Origin: Bradyrhizobium sp. G127
GTDB taxonomy: Bacteria > Pseudomonadota > Alphaproteobacteria > Rhizobiales > Xanthobacteraceae
Reading direction: 5' to 3'
Assembly: GCF_021502575.1 (NCBI RefSeq)
Contig: NZ_JAKFGN010000002.1
Span: forward strand, 682,001-746,000
Length of the DNA: 64,000 nucleotides
In this document: positions 25,436 through 33,768 of the stretch, in pieces
Numbering within the stretch: the first letter of the stretch is position 1
Layout of the letters: each line of letters starts with the position of its first letter
Translations under genes and position numbers: made by a program
Notes under the pieces: model-generated
The model's input: only the letters and a program-made list of their open reading frames with translations
Database searches by the model: none
Told to the model about the DNA's origin: nothing

Positions 25436-26221
25436 TCAGATCGGCTTGCCGGCGTATGGCATCGACGCGGTGAGACCGCCGTCGACCGGGAATGCCTGCC
25501 CATTGACATAGGATGCTTCGTCGCTGGCGAGGAACAGGCCCATCGCCGCGAGTTCGTGCGGCTGGCCCGGCCGCTTCAGCGGATTGAGCTGGCCGATCTT
25601 TCCTTCGGTGCCGCGCTCTTTCGCGTTGTCGAAAATCGGCTTGGTCATGCCGGTCTCGATCAACCCGGGGCAAACGGCATTGATGCGAACATTGGTACCC
25701 GAAAGAGAATACGCTGTGGTCTGCACCAGGCTGATGACACCCGCCTTGCTCGCTGCATAAGGATGGCCGCTGGCATTGGCCTTGAGACCCGCGACCGACG
25801 CGGTGCAGACGATCGCGCCATGGCCTTGCTTCACCATATGCGGAATCGAATGCTTCACTGCGAGGAACGGTCCGATCAGGTTGACGCGCAGGACTTCGTG
25901 CCAGTGCTCGGGCGTCTGTTCGGCAATCGGAATCAAACCGCCGCCGATACCGGCGTTGGCCCAGATTGCATCGAGCTTGCCGTAGGCCGAGATCGCCTTC
26001 GCGATATACGACTTCACATCACTTTCCGAACCGGCATCCGCGATCACGGCTTCGGCGGTGCCGCCGGCCTTGCGGACCTGATCGACGGTTTCCTCGACCC
26101 CGTCGGTCTTGTCGACCGCGATCAGCCTGGCGCCTTCCTTGGTGAACAGCAGCGATGCGGCGCGGCCGATGCCGCTGCCCGCACCCGTGATGATGACGGA
26201 CTTGCCCTCAAGGCGACCCAT
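25436..26221 (-). CDS. Short-chain dehydrogenase/reductase (proximal copy in the acyl-CoA operon)
   Basis: 261 residues. The cofactor motif is TGAGSGIGRAASLLF, followed by an acidic residue in AVDKTDG that suggests NAD rather than NADP. The catalytic segment is CTASVAGLKAN, with YAASKAGVISL supplying Tyr and Lys. The ATG at 26219-26221 has GGAGAACG before it, so the 17-residue longer frame is rejected. It lies 70 bp after the kinase gene and 4 bp before the phosphatase gene. In the Lva pathway an SDR reduces the 4-keto acyl-CoA, and this gene is a candidate for that step. Confidence 0.9.
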   Translation of the reverse strand: MGRLEGKSVIITGAGSGIGRAASLLFTKEGARLIAVDKTDGVEETVDQVRKAGGTAEAVIADAGSESDVKSYIAKAISAYGKLDAIWANAGIGGGLIPIAEQTPEHWHEVLRVNLIGPFLAVKHSIPHMVKQGHGAIVCTASVAGLKANASGHPYAASKAGVISLVQTTAYSLSGTNVRINAVCPGLIETGMTKPIFDNAKERGTEGKIGQLNPLKRPGQPHELAAMGLFLASDEASYVNGQAFPVDGGLTASMPYAGKPI

Positions 26222-26291
26222 GACGTTCTCCAGCGTTTCTGATGAAGCGACGGGCGCGGAGCGCACCGTCACATCGTTTGACTATTGATGT

Positions 26292-27353
26292 TTAGCTCGC
26301 ACCCGCCTTCTGCGCGTAGTGCCATGACGCCTGCGCCAGCGGAATGCGGCGCGCCGCGGATTCTGCCGCCTTGGCGTTGGCGGCGGTGCCATCGACGATG
26401 CGCTTGGCGATGCCCTGCACGATGCCGGCGAGCCGGAACAGGTTGTAGGAGAAGTACCAGTTGAGATCGGGAATCGACGAAATTCCCGAAGCCTTGCAGT
26501 AGATCTGCTCGGCTTCTTCCATGGTCGGGATGTTGAGCGCCTTGAAGTCGGCGCCGTCGAGACCCGGCATCACCCATTGCATCAGGAGATAGGTGAAGTC
26601 GGCCATCGGATCGCCCAGCGTCGACAATTCCCAGTCGAGCACCGCCTTTACCTGCGGCTTGTCGGCATAGAAAATCATGTTATCGAGACGATAGTCGCCG
26701 TGCACGACAGACACGCGCTGCTGCTGCGGAACCGTCTTCGGCAGCCACTCCATCAGCTTGTTCATTTCCGGAATCGGATCGGTTTCGGAAGCAACGTACT
26801 GCTTGGTCCAGCGATCGACCTGGCGCGCGAAATAATTTCCCGGCTTGCCGAAATCGCCAAGGCCGATTTTTTCCGGATTGTAGCTGTGCAGCTTCGCCAG
26901 CGTTTCGATCTTGGAAGTAAAGACCGCGTGCCGCTCCGCAGGTGCGAGATTCGGCAGCGTCGGATTCCAGAACACGCGCCCCTCTTCCATCGACATGATG
27001 TAGAAGGCCGCGCCGATCACGGCATCGTCCATGCAGAGCGCATAGGCGCGCGCCACCGGAAAACCCTGCGCATGCAGGGCCGCGATCACCTTGAACTCGC
27101 GATCCACGGCGTGAGCCGACGGCAGAAGTTTGCCGAACGGCTTACGCCGCATCACGTAGGAGGTCTTGGGCGTGTCGAGGCGGTATGTCGGGTTCGACTG
27201 ACCGCCCTTGAACTGCGTGACCTTCAATGGCCCCGCATAGTCTTCGACATGCGAAGCCATCCAGTCGGCCAGCTTCGCTTCATCGACACGATGGCGCTCC
27301 TCCACCGGCATGGTGCCGGAGAAGTCAGCGTCGTCCCTCACACCGAGACCCAT
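26292..27353 (-). CDS. Aminoglycoside phosphotransferase-fold kinase (ACAD10/11 N-domain / LvaA-like)
   Basis: About 353 residues. The APH fold is clear: catalytic loop VVHGDYRLDNMIFY (His-Gly-Asp, then Asn) and the metal-binding DWELSTLGDPMADF. Members of this group next to acyl-CoA dehydrogenases are not drug kinases. Known relatives phosphorylate 4-hydroxyacyl-CoA (LvaA in Pseudomonas putida, the kinase domain of mammalian ACAD10/11). The start is set at the second ATG (27351-27353) because GGGAGACA stands before it and nothing suitable stands before the first. It lies 26 bp after the acyl-CoA dehydrogenase gene. Confidence 0.85.
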   Translation of the reverse strand: MGLGVRDDADFSGTMPVEERHRVDEAKLADWMASHVEDYAGPLKVTQFKGGQSNPTYRLDTPKTSYVMRRKPFGKLLPSAHAVDREFKVIAALHAQGFPVARAYALCMDDAVIGAAFYIMSMEEGRVFWNPTLPNLAPAERHAVFTSKIETLAKLHSYNPEKIGLGDFGKPGNYFARQVDRWTKQYVASETDPIPEMNKLMEWLPKTVPQQQRVSVVHGDYRLDNMIFYADKPQVKAVLDWELSTLGDPMADFTYLLMQWVMPGLDGADFKALNIPTMEEAEQIYCKASGISSIPDLNWYFSYNLFRLAGIVQGIAKRIVDGTAANAKAAESAARRIPLAQASWHYAQKAGAS

Positions 27354-27379
27354 ATTGTCTCCCAATCTTATTATTTCAG

Positions 27380-28606
27380 TTATTGATTGGAATACTTCCG
27401 AAGCTCAAGCCGTGCAATGGCCCGGTTGTGAACCTCGTCAGGTCCGTCCGCCAGACGCAGCGTGCGGATGCCCGCATAGGACTTCGCGAGACCGGCCTCG
27501 TCGGATACGCCCGCGGCACCGAAGGCCTGGATCGCGTCGTCGATGATTTTGAGCGCAATGTTCGGAGCGGCGACCTTGATCATGGCAATTTCGGTTTGCG
27601 CGGCCTTGTTGCCGACCTTGTCCATCATATCCGCCGCTTTCAGGCAGAGCAGACGGGTCATCTCGATGTTGGTGCGCGCTTCGCCGATGCGCTGTTCCCA
27701 CACCGATTGCTCGATGATTTTCTTGCCGAATGCCGTGCGCGACGACAGCCGCTTCACCATCTTTTCGAGCGCCTCCTCGGCTGCGCCGATAGTACGCATG
27801 CAGTGATGGATGCGGCCGGGACCAAGGCGGCCCTGCGCGATCTCGAATCCGCGACCTTCGCCGAGCAGGATGTTGCTCGCAGGCACGCGGACGTTCTCAA
27901 GCAGGATTTGCGCATGGCCGTGCGGCGCGTCGTCGAAGCCAAACACCGGCAGCATCTTCTCGATCTTGACACCGGGCGTGTCGAGCGGCACCAGGATCTG
28001 CGACTGCTGCTGATGGCGGGCGGCGGTCGGATCGGTCTTGCCCATCAGAATAGTAATCTTGCAGCGCGGATCGCCGGCACCGGACGACCACCACTTGCGG
28101 CCGTTGATGACATAATGATCACCATCACGCTTGATGCTGGTTTCGATGTTGGTCGCGTCGGACGACGCCACTGCCGGTTCGGTCATCAGGAACGCGGAGC
28201 GGATTTCACCGTTCATCAGCGGCTTCAGCCACTGGCGCTTCTGCTCCTTGGTGCCGTACCGCATGAACACTTCCATGTTGCCCGTATCGGGTGCTGAGCA
28301 GTTGAACACCTCGGAGGCCCAATAGAAGTGACCCATCTGTTCGGCGAGCAGCGCATATTCAAGATTGCTCAGACCGGCGCCACGGAACTCATCGTCTTCA
28401 TGCTCGTTCGGCGGCATGAACATGTTCCAGAGACCCTCGGCCCGCGCCTTCTTCTTCAAATCTTCAAGAATCGGAATGACTTTCCAGCGATCTCCCTTGG
28501 CGTCCTGCTCCTTGTAGATCGGAGCGGCCGGGCGGACATGCTTGTCCATGAACGAGATAACGCGGTTACGCCATTCGGTCTGGCGCTGAGACATCGTGAA
28601 ATCCAT
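27380..28606 (-). CDS. Acyl-CoA dehydrogenase, ACAD10/11-LvaC-like
   Basis: 408 residues, an FAD enzyme of the acyl-CoA dehydrogenase fold: N-terminal helical domain, middle beta domain ([17 protein letters not shown]), C-terminal helical domain. At the place where medium-chain enzymes have the catalytic glutamate in the YEGT motif, this protein reads LADGPDEVH, so Asp387 stands there. Together with the neighbouring kinase this points to the branch that converts phosphorylated 4-hydroxyacyl-CoA rather than ordinary beta-oxidation. GAGAGGACAG precedes the ATG. First gene of the operon, divergent from a TetR gene. Confidence 0.88.
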   Translation of the reverse strand: MDFTMSQRQTEWRNRVISFMDKHVRPAAPIYKEQDAKGDRWKVIPILEDLKKKARAEGLWNMFMPPNEHEDDEFRGAGLSNLEYALLAEQMGHFYWASEVFNCSAPDTGNMEVFMRYGTKEQKRQWLKPLMNGEIRSAFLMTEPAVASSDATNIETSIKRDGDHYVINGRKWWSSGAGDPRCKITILMGKTDPTAARHQQQSQILVPLDTPGVKIEKMLPVFGFDDAPHGHAQILLENVRVPASNILLGEGRGFEIAQGRLGPGRIHHCMRTIGAAEEALEKMVKRLSSRTAFGKKIIEQSVWEQRIGEARTNIEMTRLLCLKAADMMDKVGNKAAQTEIAMIKVAAPNIALKIIDDAIQAFGAAGVSDEAGLAKSYAGIRTLRLADGPDEVHNRAIARLELRKYSNQ

Positions 28607-28754
28607 GGGACTGTCCTCTCTTGTTGTTAATTGAAAATCGTCTTGCAACACTCGCAACCAGCTGTCCACCCGACAATCAACGTCAGCATTGTTGACATTG
28701 TCTCGTCAGCGGTGAGCGCCTTGCCGCGCGGCAATCTTGCTGCTAGGTTGATTT

Positions 28755-28810
28755 CATACATTTGTTTGAATGGCAAGACGCCATCGGACTGCCGCTCAAA
28801 CAAATGTATG
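28755..28810. promoter_or_regulatory. Duplicated dyad, probable TetR operator
   Basis: A perfect 15-bp inverted repeat, CATACATTTGTTTGA (28755-28769) and its complement (28796-28810). Each arm is itself a near-palindrome, CATACA-TT-TGTTTG. The centres are 41 bp apart, about four helical turns, in the middle of the 261-bp divergent region between the acyl-CoA dehydrogenase and the TetR gene. This is the layout expected for two TetR dimers shutting both promoters. Confidence 0.7.
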
Positions 28811-28867
28811 ATTTTGTTTCGCAGCGTGGAATAAATCCCGCCTTTACAGGCCCCTCTCACTTTTTGC

Positions 28868-29551
28868 ATGGCTTCGATGTCGAGCGATCAGACAAAAACC
28901 GCCATCCTCACCGCCGCCGAGGTGCTGTGGGCGGAGCGCAGCTTCGGCGAAGTCACAATGCGCGATATCGTTGCCGCCGCCGGTGTCAATCTCGCGGCGG
29001 TGAACTACCATTTCGGCTCGAAGGACGAATTGCTGGCGGACCTGTTCATCAGCCGCACCACGGTGCTCAACCGTGAGCGATTTGCCGAACTGAAGGCCGC
29101 GGAGTTGGAAGGCGGCGGACGGCCGAGCGTCGACGCGATCCTGCTCGCCCTGGTGGGCCCCCCGCTGCGCTGGTGTCTCAGCCCCGATCTTCAACGCTCG
29201 GCGGCTGCCCGCTTCATGACGCGGGCATCGGTTGAAACGGTGCCACCGATCAAGAAGATCGTTGATCGTGAATTCCGCCATCTCCAGCGGTTTGCGACTG
29301 CGCTGCGCTTGGCCATGCCCCATCGCGATGAAGTAGATATCTATTGGGGCCTGCATTTCGCGCTGGCGATGATCCGGCAAACCATCACCGATAGCGAGCG
29401 GCTGAAGAAACTGTCTGGAGGATTGTGCGATCTCAACAACACCGATGACATCATCCGGCGCATCGTGGCTGTCGCCAAAGACGCTCTGACGGGGGGCGCC
29501 AGCGCGGCCACACCCATCGGCGTGCGTGCAGCAGGCTCCCGGAAATCCTGA
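28868..29551 (+). CDS. TetR/AcrR-family transcriptional regulator
   Basis: 227 residues. The N-terminal helix-turn-helix is typical: ILTAAEVLWAERSFGEVTMR then DIVAAAGVNLAAVNYHFGSK and DELLADLF. The C-terminal ligand domain has about 170 residues. It is divergent from the acyl-CoA operon with an inverted-repeat operator between them, so it most likely represses that operon and itself until an acyl-CoA or related ligand binds. The start could be this ATG or the one nine bases on, and neither has a strong ribosome site. Confidence 0.9.
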   Translation: MASMSSDQTKTAILTAAEVLWAERSFGEVTMRDIVAAAGVNLAAVNYHFGSKDELLADLFISRTTVLNRERFAELKAAELEGGGRPSVDAILLALVGPPLRWCLSPDLQRSAAARFMTRASVETVPPIKKIVDREFRHLQRFATALRLAMPHRDEVDIYWGLHFALAMIRQTITDSERLKKLSGGLCDLNNTDDIIRRIVAVAKDALTGGASAATPIGVRAAGSRKS

Positions 29552-29592
29552 GATATCTCCTGCGCCGCATACGCGATGCGCTGATCGCCTTC

Positions 29593-29637
29593 AAAAAAAA
29601 GCAAGAGGCGCGACGGAAACCGCCGCGCCTCTTTTTA
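29593..29637. terminator. Bidirectional terminator between the TetR gene and the Gly/Arg-rich gene
   Basis: A 10-bp stem AAGAGGCGCG/CGCGCCTCTT (29603-29612 and 29624-29633) has an 11-base loop. Eight A lie on the left side and a T-run on the right, giving a poly-U tail in either direction. Confidence 0.88.
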
Positions 29638-29677
29638 TTATTTTATGTACTCGCCTTATGCGCGAGCCATCAGCCGA

Positions 29678-29959
29678 TCAATACGGGCAGATCGTCCGGC
29701 CCCAGCGCGGGCTCCAGTAACAGCCACGCACAACCGGGGCGACAAAGCCATAGCCGTAACCCCGACCGCGACCATAGCCGCGTCCGCGCCCCCGGCCACG
29801 TCCGCCGCCACGTCCTCCACCCCGACCCCGGCCACGGGCTTCCGCCGTCGTCGACGTCGCTGCCGATACCAGCAGGGACGAACCGATGAGACTGACCGAA
29901 TAGATCAGCACCAAAGCCAATGCCGCCAGGCCGCGCTTGAAGAAGTTCGAACGTGTCAT
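29678..29959 (-). CDS. Small exported Gly/Arg-rich protein
   Basis: About 93 residues from MTRSNFFKRG. A strong hydrophobic export segment (AALALVLIYSVSLIGSSLLV) ends at AEA. It is followed by a low-complexity stretch of Gly-Arg-Gly repeats turning into Gly-Tyr repeats, and a C-terminus with one Cys pair (GCYWSPRWGRTICPY). The frame also has an ATG four codons earlier (29971). Such short basic secreted proteins are frequent in this bacterial group. Function unknown. It could bind nucleic acid, polysaccharide or the outer surface, which is a guess from composition only. Confidence 0.7.
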   Translation of the reverse strand: MTRSNFFKRGLAALALVLIYSVSLIGSSLLVSAATSTTAEARGRGRGGGRGGGRGRGRGRGYGRGRGYGYGFVAPVVRGCYWSPRWGRTICPY

Positions 29960-29971
29960 GTTATGGGCCAT

Positions 29972-30343
29972 ATGAAAGAACCTCCAGTTCAGAGAAGCGC
30001 CTTAGCACCTCTTTGCATTTGTCGTGTCAGGCCTGCGTCCCGTTCAGGCTCTTTCTCAAATCGATAATCCAAAGAACGGAATATCACGCGAGTCATCCAA
30101 TTCCAGACTAGGGGCAAGTCCCCTCACCGGTCAAGCAACCGCCGGAGGAAGCACAATGATAGCGGGTCCCTTGAGTTCCCGAAAACGCCCATCATTGTGT
30201 GTTCATACTGCTGCACACTATGCTGGCCGAATGATGAATGCCAAATGAACCCTGCATGCGTTCGCATCTGCGAGATGTTCATGAACCTTTCAGGCGATTT
30301 TCATCACTAAATGCGTAACGTGCTCGCTCTCGAAAGTCGGTCA
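29972..30343. other. Intergenic region, nothing recognised
   Basis: About 370 bp between two divergent genes. It is more AT-rich toward the carbamoyltransferase gene. No credible open frame, no repeat shared with the rest of the window and no clear -35/-10 pair were found. Confidence 0.5.
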
Positions 30344-32155
30344 ATGCCTAAAAAACATACTTACGTCCTCGGCCTCAACACCTATGACCACGACGTAAGT
30401 GCGTGCCTCTTGCGGGATGGCGAGATCGCCTACGCGATCGCAAAAGAACGCATCACCCGCGACAAGCATGCCAGCGGCTTTTACAAGGAAGTCATCGACT
30501 ATTGTCTGGATGCCGAAGGCATCGCGCTGGACGATGTCGATCTGGTGGTTCGCAATTGCTACATCCTGCCCGTTCCGGAAATGGAAGAGCGGCTGATGTA
30601 TCAGGACCTGCCGGGCTTCCTGCCAGACTATGAGCGGGCGGACGCAAAGGCGCATCCCTGGTTTCGGTCGAATTCCGACAAGGTCGTGACGATCTCCCAC
30701 CACCTTGCGCATGCTTACAGCGCGTTCGCCGTTTCCCCCTATGAGGACGGCGTCATCATGATCGTCGATGGCGTCGGCAGCTATCGGTCCGATGTCAACG
30801 AACCCTTTCCCGAGTCGGACGCAGCGACACCGCTGGCGCGCGAATCGGAGAGCTATTACAAGTTTTCCGGCACAAAACTCGAATGCCTGAAGAAAGTCTG
30901 GATGGAGCCCGATCGCGGCTTCCTGAGCGACGAGTTCTACAACATGCCGGGTCTTGGGGCGCTCTACAGCCGCGCCTCGACCTACGTCTTCGGCGACTGG
31001 AACAAGTGCGGCGAGTTGATGGGGCTTGCGCCTTACGGACGGCACGGCAACGTCAAGCCGTTGATGCGGATCGAGAACAACAAACTCACCGTTCCGCGCT
31101 GGACCGCCGAACTCAACAAGCCTTACGTGGCGGACCCAGATCAGAAATGGGAAAGCAGCCCTTCCATGAAACACTGGGAGGATGTGGCGTGGCGCGTTCA
31201 GGACGACACCGAGAAGGTGCTGCTGGCGCGGACTGCATGGCTGCGGGAAACCACAGGCGCAAAGAATCTCTGCATCGCCGGAGGCGTCGCGCTGAACTGC
31301 GTCGCCAACGGACGCATTGCGCGCGAGGGCAGCTTTCCGAACGTCTGGATTCAACCGGCCGCCGGCGACGACGGCATCGCCATCGGCTGCGCCTACTATG
31401 GCTGGCATGAAATTCTGAAACAGCCCCGCTCCTTCGAGATGATGCACTCCTATATCGGCCGCCGCTATTCCGACGTGGATATTGCCAAAGCGCTCGGCAA
31501 ATCCCTGGTTCGCATCCAGACCACGCAGACGAAAAGCAGCGACATCGCCAAGGAGACCGCGAAACTTCTGGCCGACCAGAAGGTGATCGGCTGGTTTCAG
31601 GACCGCTCCGAATTCGGACCGCGCGCGCTCGGCAACCGCAGCCTGATCGCAGATCCGCGCAAGCCCGAGATGAAGGACATCCTCAACAGCCGGGTGAAAC
31701 ATCGCCAGCCGTTCCGCCCGTTCGCCCCGATCGTTCTTTACGAGCGCGCGAAGGACGTGTTCGAAGGTGAGGAAGACTCGCCCTTCATGCTGATCGCCAA
31801 GAATGTCCGTCCGGAATGGCGCGACAAGATTCCCGCCATCGTTCACGTCGATGGCACGGCGCGCGTACAGACCGTGCGGGAAGATACCAATCCGATGCTT
31901 TACCGGCTGCTCAGGGAATTCGACGCCATCACCGGCGTGCCGGTGCTCATCAACACGTCATTCAATGTGAAGGGCGAGCCGATCGTCGAAACGCCGCGCC
32001 ACGCTGTGATCTGCTTTCTTACCACCGGCGTCGATCATCTGATCCTGCACGACACGCTTGTCTCGAAGAACGCCATGCACGCCATCGTGGGACCGCTCGT
32101 GAATACCTACACCGATGTCGCCACGATGGTGGTGTCGAACATGAAGACGGCGTAA
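30344..32155 (+). CDS. NodU/CmcH-family O-carbamoyltransferase
   Basis: About 603 residues from MPKKHTYVLGLN (an ATG 11 codons upstream is possible, and both have weak ribosome sites). The N-terminal ASKHA-like domain shows the metal-binding histidines in ISHHLAHAYSAF, the phosphate loop GLAPYGRHGN and CIAGGVALNC. The C-terminal domain has RSEFGPRALGNRSLIADPR, HRQPFRPFAPIV and INTSFNVKGEPIVETP. These enzymes move a carbamoyl group from carbamoyl phosphate via carbamoyl-AMP to a hydroxyl, as on Nod factors or antibiotics. No sugar, Nod-factor or antibiotic genes lie nearby, so the acceptor is unknown. Confidence 0.9.
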   Translation: MPKKHTYVLGLNTYDHDVSACLLRDGEIAYAIAKERITRDKHASGFYKEVIDYCLDAEGIALDDVDLVVRNCYILPVPEMEERLMYQDLPGFLPDYERADAKAHPWFRSNSDKVVTISHHLAHAYSAFAVSPYEDGVIMIVDGVGSYRSDVNEPFPESDAATPLARESESYYKFSGTKLECLKKVWMEPDRGFLSDEFYNMPGLGALYSRASTYVFGDWNKCGELMGLAPYGRHGNVKPLMRIENNKLTVPRWTAELNKPYVADPDQKWESSPSMKHWEDVAWRVQDDTEKVLLARTAWLRETTGAKNLCIAGGVALNCVANGRIAREGSFPNVWIQPAAGDDGIAIGCAYYGWHEILKQPRSFEMMHSYIGRRYSDVDIAKALGKSLVRIQTTQTKSSDIAKETAKLLADQKVIGWFQDRSEFGPRALGNRSLIADPRKPEMKDILNSRVKHRQPFRPFAPIVLYERAKDVFEGEEDSPFMLIAKNVRPEWRDKIPAIVHVDGTARVQTVREDTNPMLYRLLREFDAITGVPVLINTSFNVKGEPIVETPRHAVICFLTTGVDHLILHDTLVSKNAMHAIVGPLVNTYTDVATMVVSNMKTA

Positions 32156-32195
32156 CGCGGCGCCGATGTCCTGCTGCCCAGACATCATTTCTCGC

Positions 32196-32417
32196 TCAGG
32201 CTTCGTGGATGCCGACGCCGCGTTCAGCAAGCAATTCCTGTCCCTTCTCGGTCAACCTCAGCCTGCTGCCGTCCCCGGTGGACTCGCGGCGAATAAGGCC
32301 GGTTGCGATCAGGACAATGACGCGGTCGAGCTTCGACGACTCCAGCGGCCCGCTGAGACCGCCTGCTATGTCACAAAGAAGAGAAATATCACCATCGGCG
32401 AGGTCCGTGCCCGGCAT
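32196..32417 (-). CDS. Small protein with probable winged-helix fold
   Basis: 73 residues starting at MPGTDLADGDIS, with AAGGGAGAG just upstream. The frame runs further back, but only this start has a ribosome site. The segment SSKLDRVIVLIATGLIRRES followed by SRLRLTEKGQELLAE resembles a recognition helix plus wing of MarR-like or replication-type winged helices, so DNA binding is possible. It is convergent with the carbamoyltransferase gene, 40 bp from its end. Function unknown. Confidence 0.65.
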   Translation of the reverse strand: MPGTDLADGDISLLCDIAGGLSGPLESSKLDRVIVLIATGLIRRESTGDGSRLRLTEKGQELLAERGVGIHEA

Positions 32418-32644
32418 GCATCTCTCCCTTACGGAAATAGGACAAGCGCCGGGCGGGCGGTTCCGTTCCCAATGGGTAAAATTGCAGACATTTTGGGAAT
32501 GGCATCGGCTTGCTTTGGCCTGCCGCATCCCAGGATCGCACGCACCGCCCCAGCGCCGACTAACCGGGCTGGCGAAGACCGGTGCCATGCCGAATCGCTA
32601 GCGGCCCGCAATCGCGGACCATCTGGCGGCTTTTATGAGGGGCT

Positions 32645-32718
32645 TGGAGCGGGTGAAGGGAATCGAACCCTCGTATTCAGCTTGGAAGGCTGCTGCTCTA
32701 CCATTGAGCTACACCCGC
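32645..32718 (-). tRNA. tRNA-Gly (anticodon TCC)
   Basis: A 74-base cloverleaf with acceptor stem GCGGGTG/CACCCGC, anticodon loop CTTCCAA, T-arm with GGTTCGATTCC and encoded CCA. It is followed on the same strand, but only 14 kb later, by tRNA-Trp. Confidence 0.97.
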
Positions 32719-32786
32719 GGCGCGGCGAGCACTAGCATGGCCATCCAGCGGCCTCAACCACGATTGATTTGGTGGTGGCGCCAGCC

Positions 32787-32811
32787 GGAACCATATTCCA
32801 GAGAACAGGTT
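32787..32811 (+). promoter_or_regulatory. Candidate sigma-EcfG promoter of the DUF3551 gene
   Basis: GGAAC (32787-32791), 16 bases, GGTT (32808-32811). This fits the alphaproteobacterial general-stress consensus GGAAC-N16/17-CGTT with one change. It lies 35 bp before the start codon. Confidence 0.5.
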
Positions 32812-32845
32812 TTCGCTGTAAACATTGTCCAACCGGGAGGATTTC

Positions 32846-33112
32846 ATGCGCAACGTACTTTTGGCGGTACTGGCTATGACTGGGATGGCCGTCCTCGGCA
32901 CCGGGTCGGCGGAAGCCGCCCCCTATCGTTACTGCCTGGTCGAAGCCTTCGAGGCCGGCCCCGGCACCTGCTACTACAGCACCTATGCCCAGTGCACGGC
33001 GAGCGCATCCGGCCGCCGCGCCTATTGCCAACTCAATCCGTTCTATGCCTTCGCCGGCAACCAGCCTGTGGTCAGGCCCCGCAAGGTTCGCCGCCACCAT
33101 CGGTACCATTAA
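32846..33112 (+). CDS. DUF3551-type small exported protein
   Basis: 88 residues. Signal peptide MRNVLLAVLAMTGMAVLG to about residue 25 (AEA), then the family pattern PYRYCLVEAF, GTCYYSTYAQCTASASG and CQLNPFYAF, with four cysteines that probably pair in the periplasm, and a basic C-terminus (RKVRRHHRYH). GGGAGGATTTC precedes this ATG, so the seven-codon longer frame is rejected. The family is abundant in Bradyrhizobium relatives and has no known function. A candidate stress promoter lies upstream. Confidence 0.85.
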   Translation: MRNVLLAVLAMTGMAVLGTGSAEAAPYRYCLVEAFEAGPGTCYYSTYAQCTASASGRRAYCQLNPFYAFAGNQPVVRPRKVRRHHRYH

Positions 33113-33173
33113 CTAGCTTCCGCAATTCAGCGCCGCTCACATTTCCAGTGAGTGGCGCTTGTTACGCCAAGCA

Positions 33174-33395
33174 TTAGAAGCCCGCTGCGGCGACTGGCGG
33201 GCCGCTCTCGCCGGTTTTCTCGCCTGCAATGGCACGATCCAACGCATCGATGAGCGATTGAGTTTCGACGAATCGGATCCGGGAGCGCTCGGCCTTGTCA
33301 CGATCGAACGGCGCGGCAAGAACCTTTGCGTAGCCATCGCGATCTTCGATCATCCGGGCGCGAGCCTTTTGAAGCGTCTCCAATCGGTCCGTCAT
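33174..33395 (-). CDS. Small helical protein coupled to the ribbon-helix-helix gene
   Basis: 73 residues, MTDRLETLQKARARMIEDRD onward, predicted as two long helices (possible coiled coil) with a Gly/Pro/Ala tail. Its ATG overlaps the stop of the ribbon-helix-helix gene (positions 33392-33395), which indicates translational coupling. There is no recognisable enzyme or toxin motif. It may be a partner or antitoxin-like companion. Function unknown. Confidence 0.6.
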   Translation of the reverse strand: MTDRLETLQKARARMIEDRDGYAKVLAAPFDRDKAERSRIRFVETQSLIDALDRAIAGEKTGESGPPVAAAGF

Positions 33396-33733
33396 AATGG
33401 TTTTGCCTTCTTGCGGTCGATGCGATGTTCGCGGAATTCTTCGGGCCCCTTCAGCAACCGGCGCTTGCGGTTTGCCTGCTCTTCCGCCGGCACCGACTTG
33501 TCCGAAAGTTTGTCGAGTTGCCTGCCCGCGAGCTCGGACGCGCTCGAGGACGTTGGCTGTGGACGAGGACGCGGGACCTTCGCCCCTGCAAGCCCCAGCT
33601 CCAGGAGACGCCGGATCGCATCCGACACCGTCGGTATGGGCTTCTGCTTTGCGCGCCACTTATCGACGGCATCAATCATGTTCTGATTGAAACCGATCAC
33701 TTTCTTGATGGGGTAAAGCTCGGGTCGGGGCAT
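33392..33733 (-). CDS. Ribbon-helix-helix-like DNA-binding protein
   Basis: 113 residues. The N-terminal half, PIKKVIGFNQNMIDAVDKWR followed by PIPTVSDAIRRLLELGL, matches the beta-strand, helix, helix pattern of MetJ/Arc or CopG-type proteins, with VSDAIRRLLELGL as helix 2. The C-terminal half is basic and probably disordered (KRRLLKGPEEFREHRIDRKK). The start MPRPELYPIKK has GAGGTG before it. It forms an operon with the next small gene, and both sit between tRNA-Tyr and tRNA-Gly on the same strand. A tandem 9-bp repeat upstream is a likely operator. Confidence 0.72.
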   Translation of the reverse strand: MPRPELYPIKKVIGFNQNMIDAVDKWRAKQKPIPTVSDAIRRLLELGLAGAKVPRPRPQPTSSSASELAGRQLDKLSDKSVPAEEQANRKRRLLKGPEEFREHRIDRKKAKPL

Positions 33734-33768
33734 CGGCACCTCACACCAGCGCAAAGCGCTCGGGAAAT

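Noticed and set aside
23818-25473. A 551-codon plus-strand frame opposite the SDR and phosphatase genes
   Set aside because: Overlaps a repeat, a palindrome and two well-supported genes. No domain and biased composition.
26292-27353. Aminoglycoside resistance kinase
   Set aside because: APH fold only. The operon with an acyl-CoA dehydrogenase and SDRs points to acyl-CoA chemistry.
29678-29959. Gly-Arg repeats as a tandem-repeat mobile element or CRISPR-like array
   Set aside because: The repetition is at codon level inside an exported protein, with no unit spacing or spacers. No CRISPR array was found anywhere in the window.
30024-30248. A 74-codon frame in the gap before the carbamoyltransferase gene
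   Set aside because: No ribosome site, no signal or domain, and unusual codon choice. Read as non-coding.
30344-32155. Nodulation function for the NodU-like gene
   Set aside because: The family covers many acceptors, and no nod genes or nod boxes were seen nearby.
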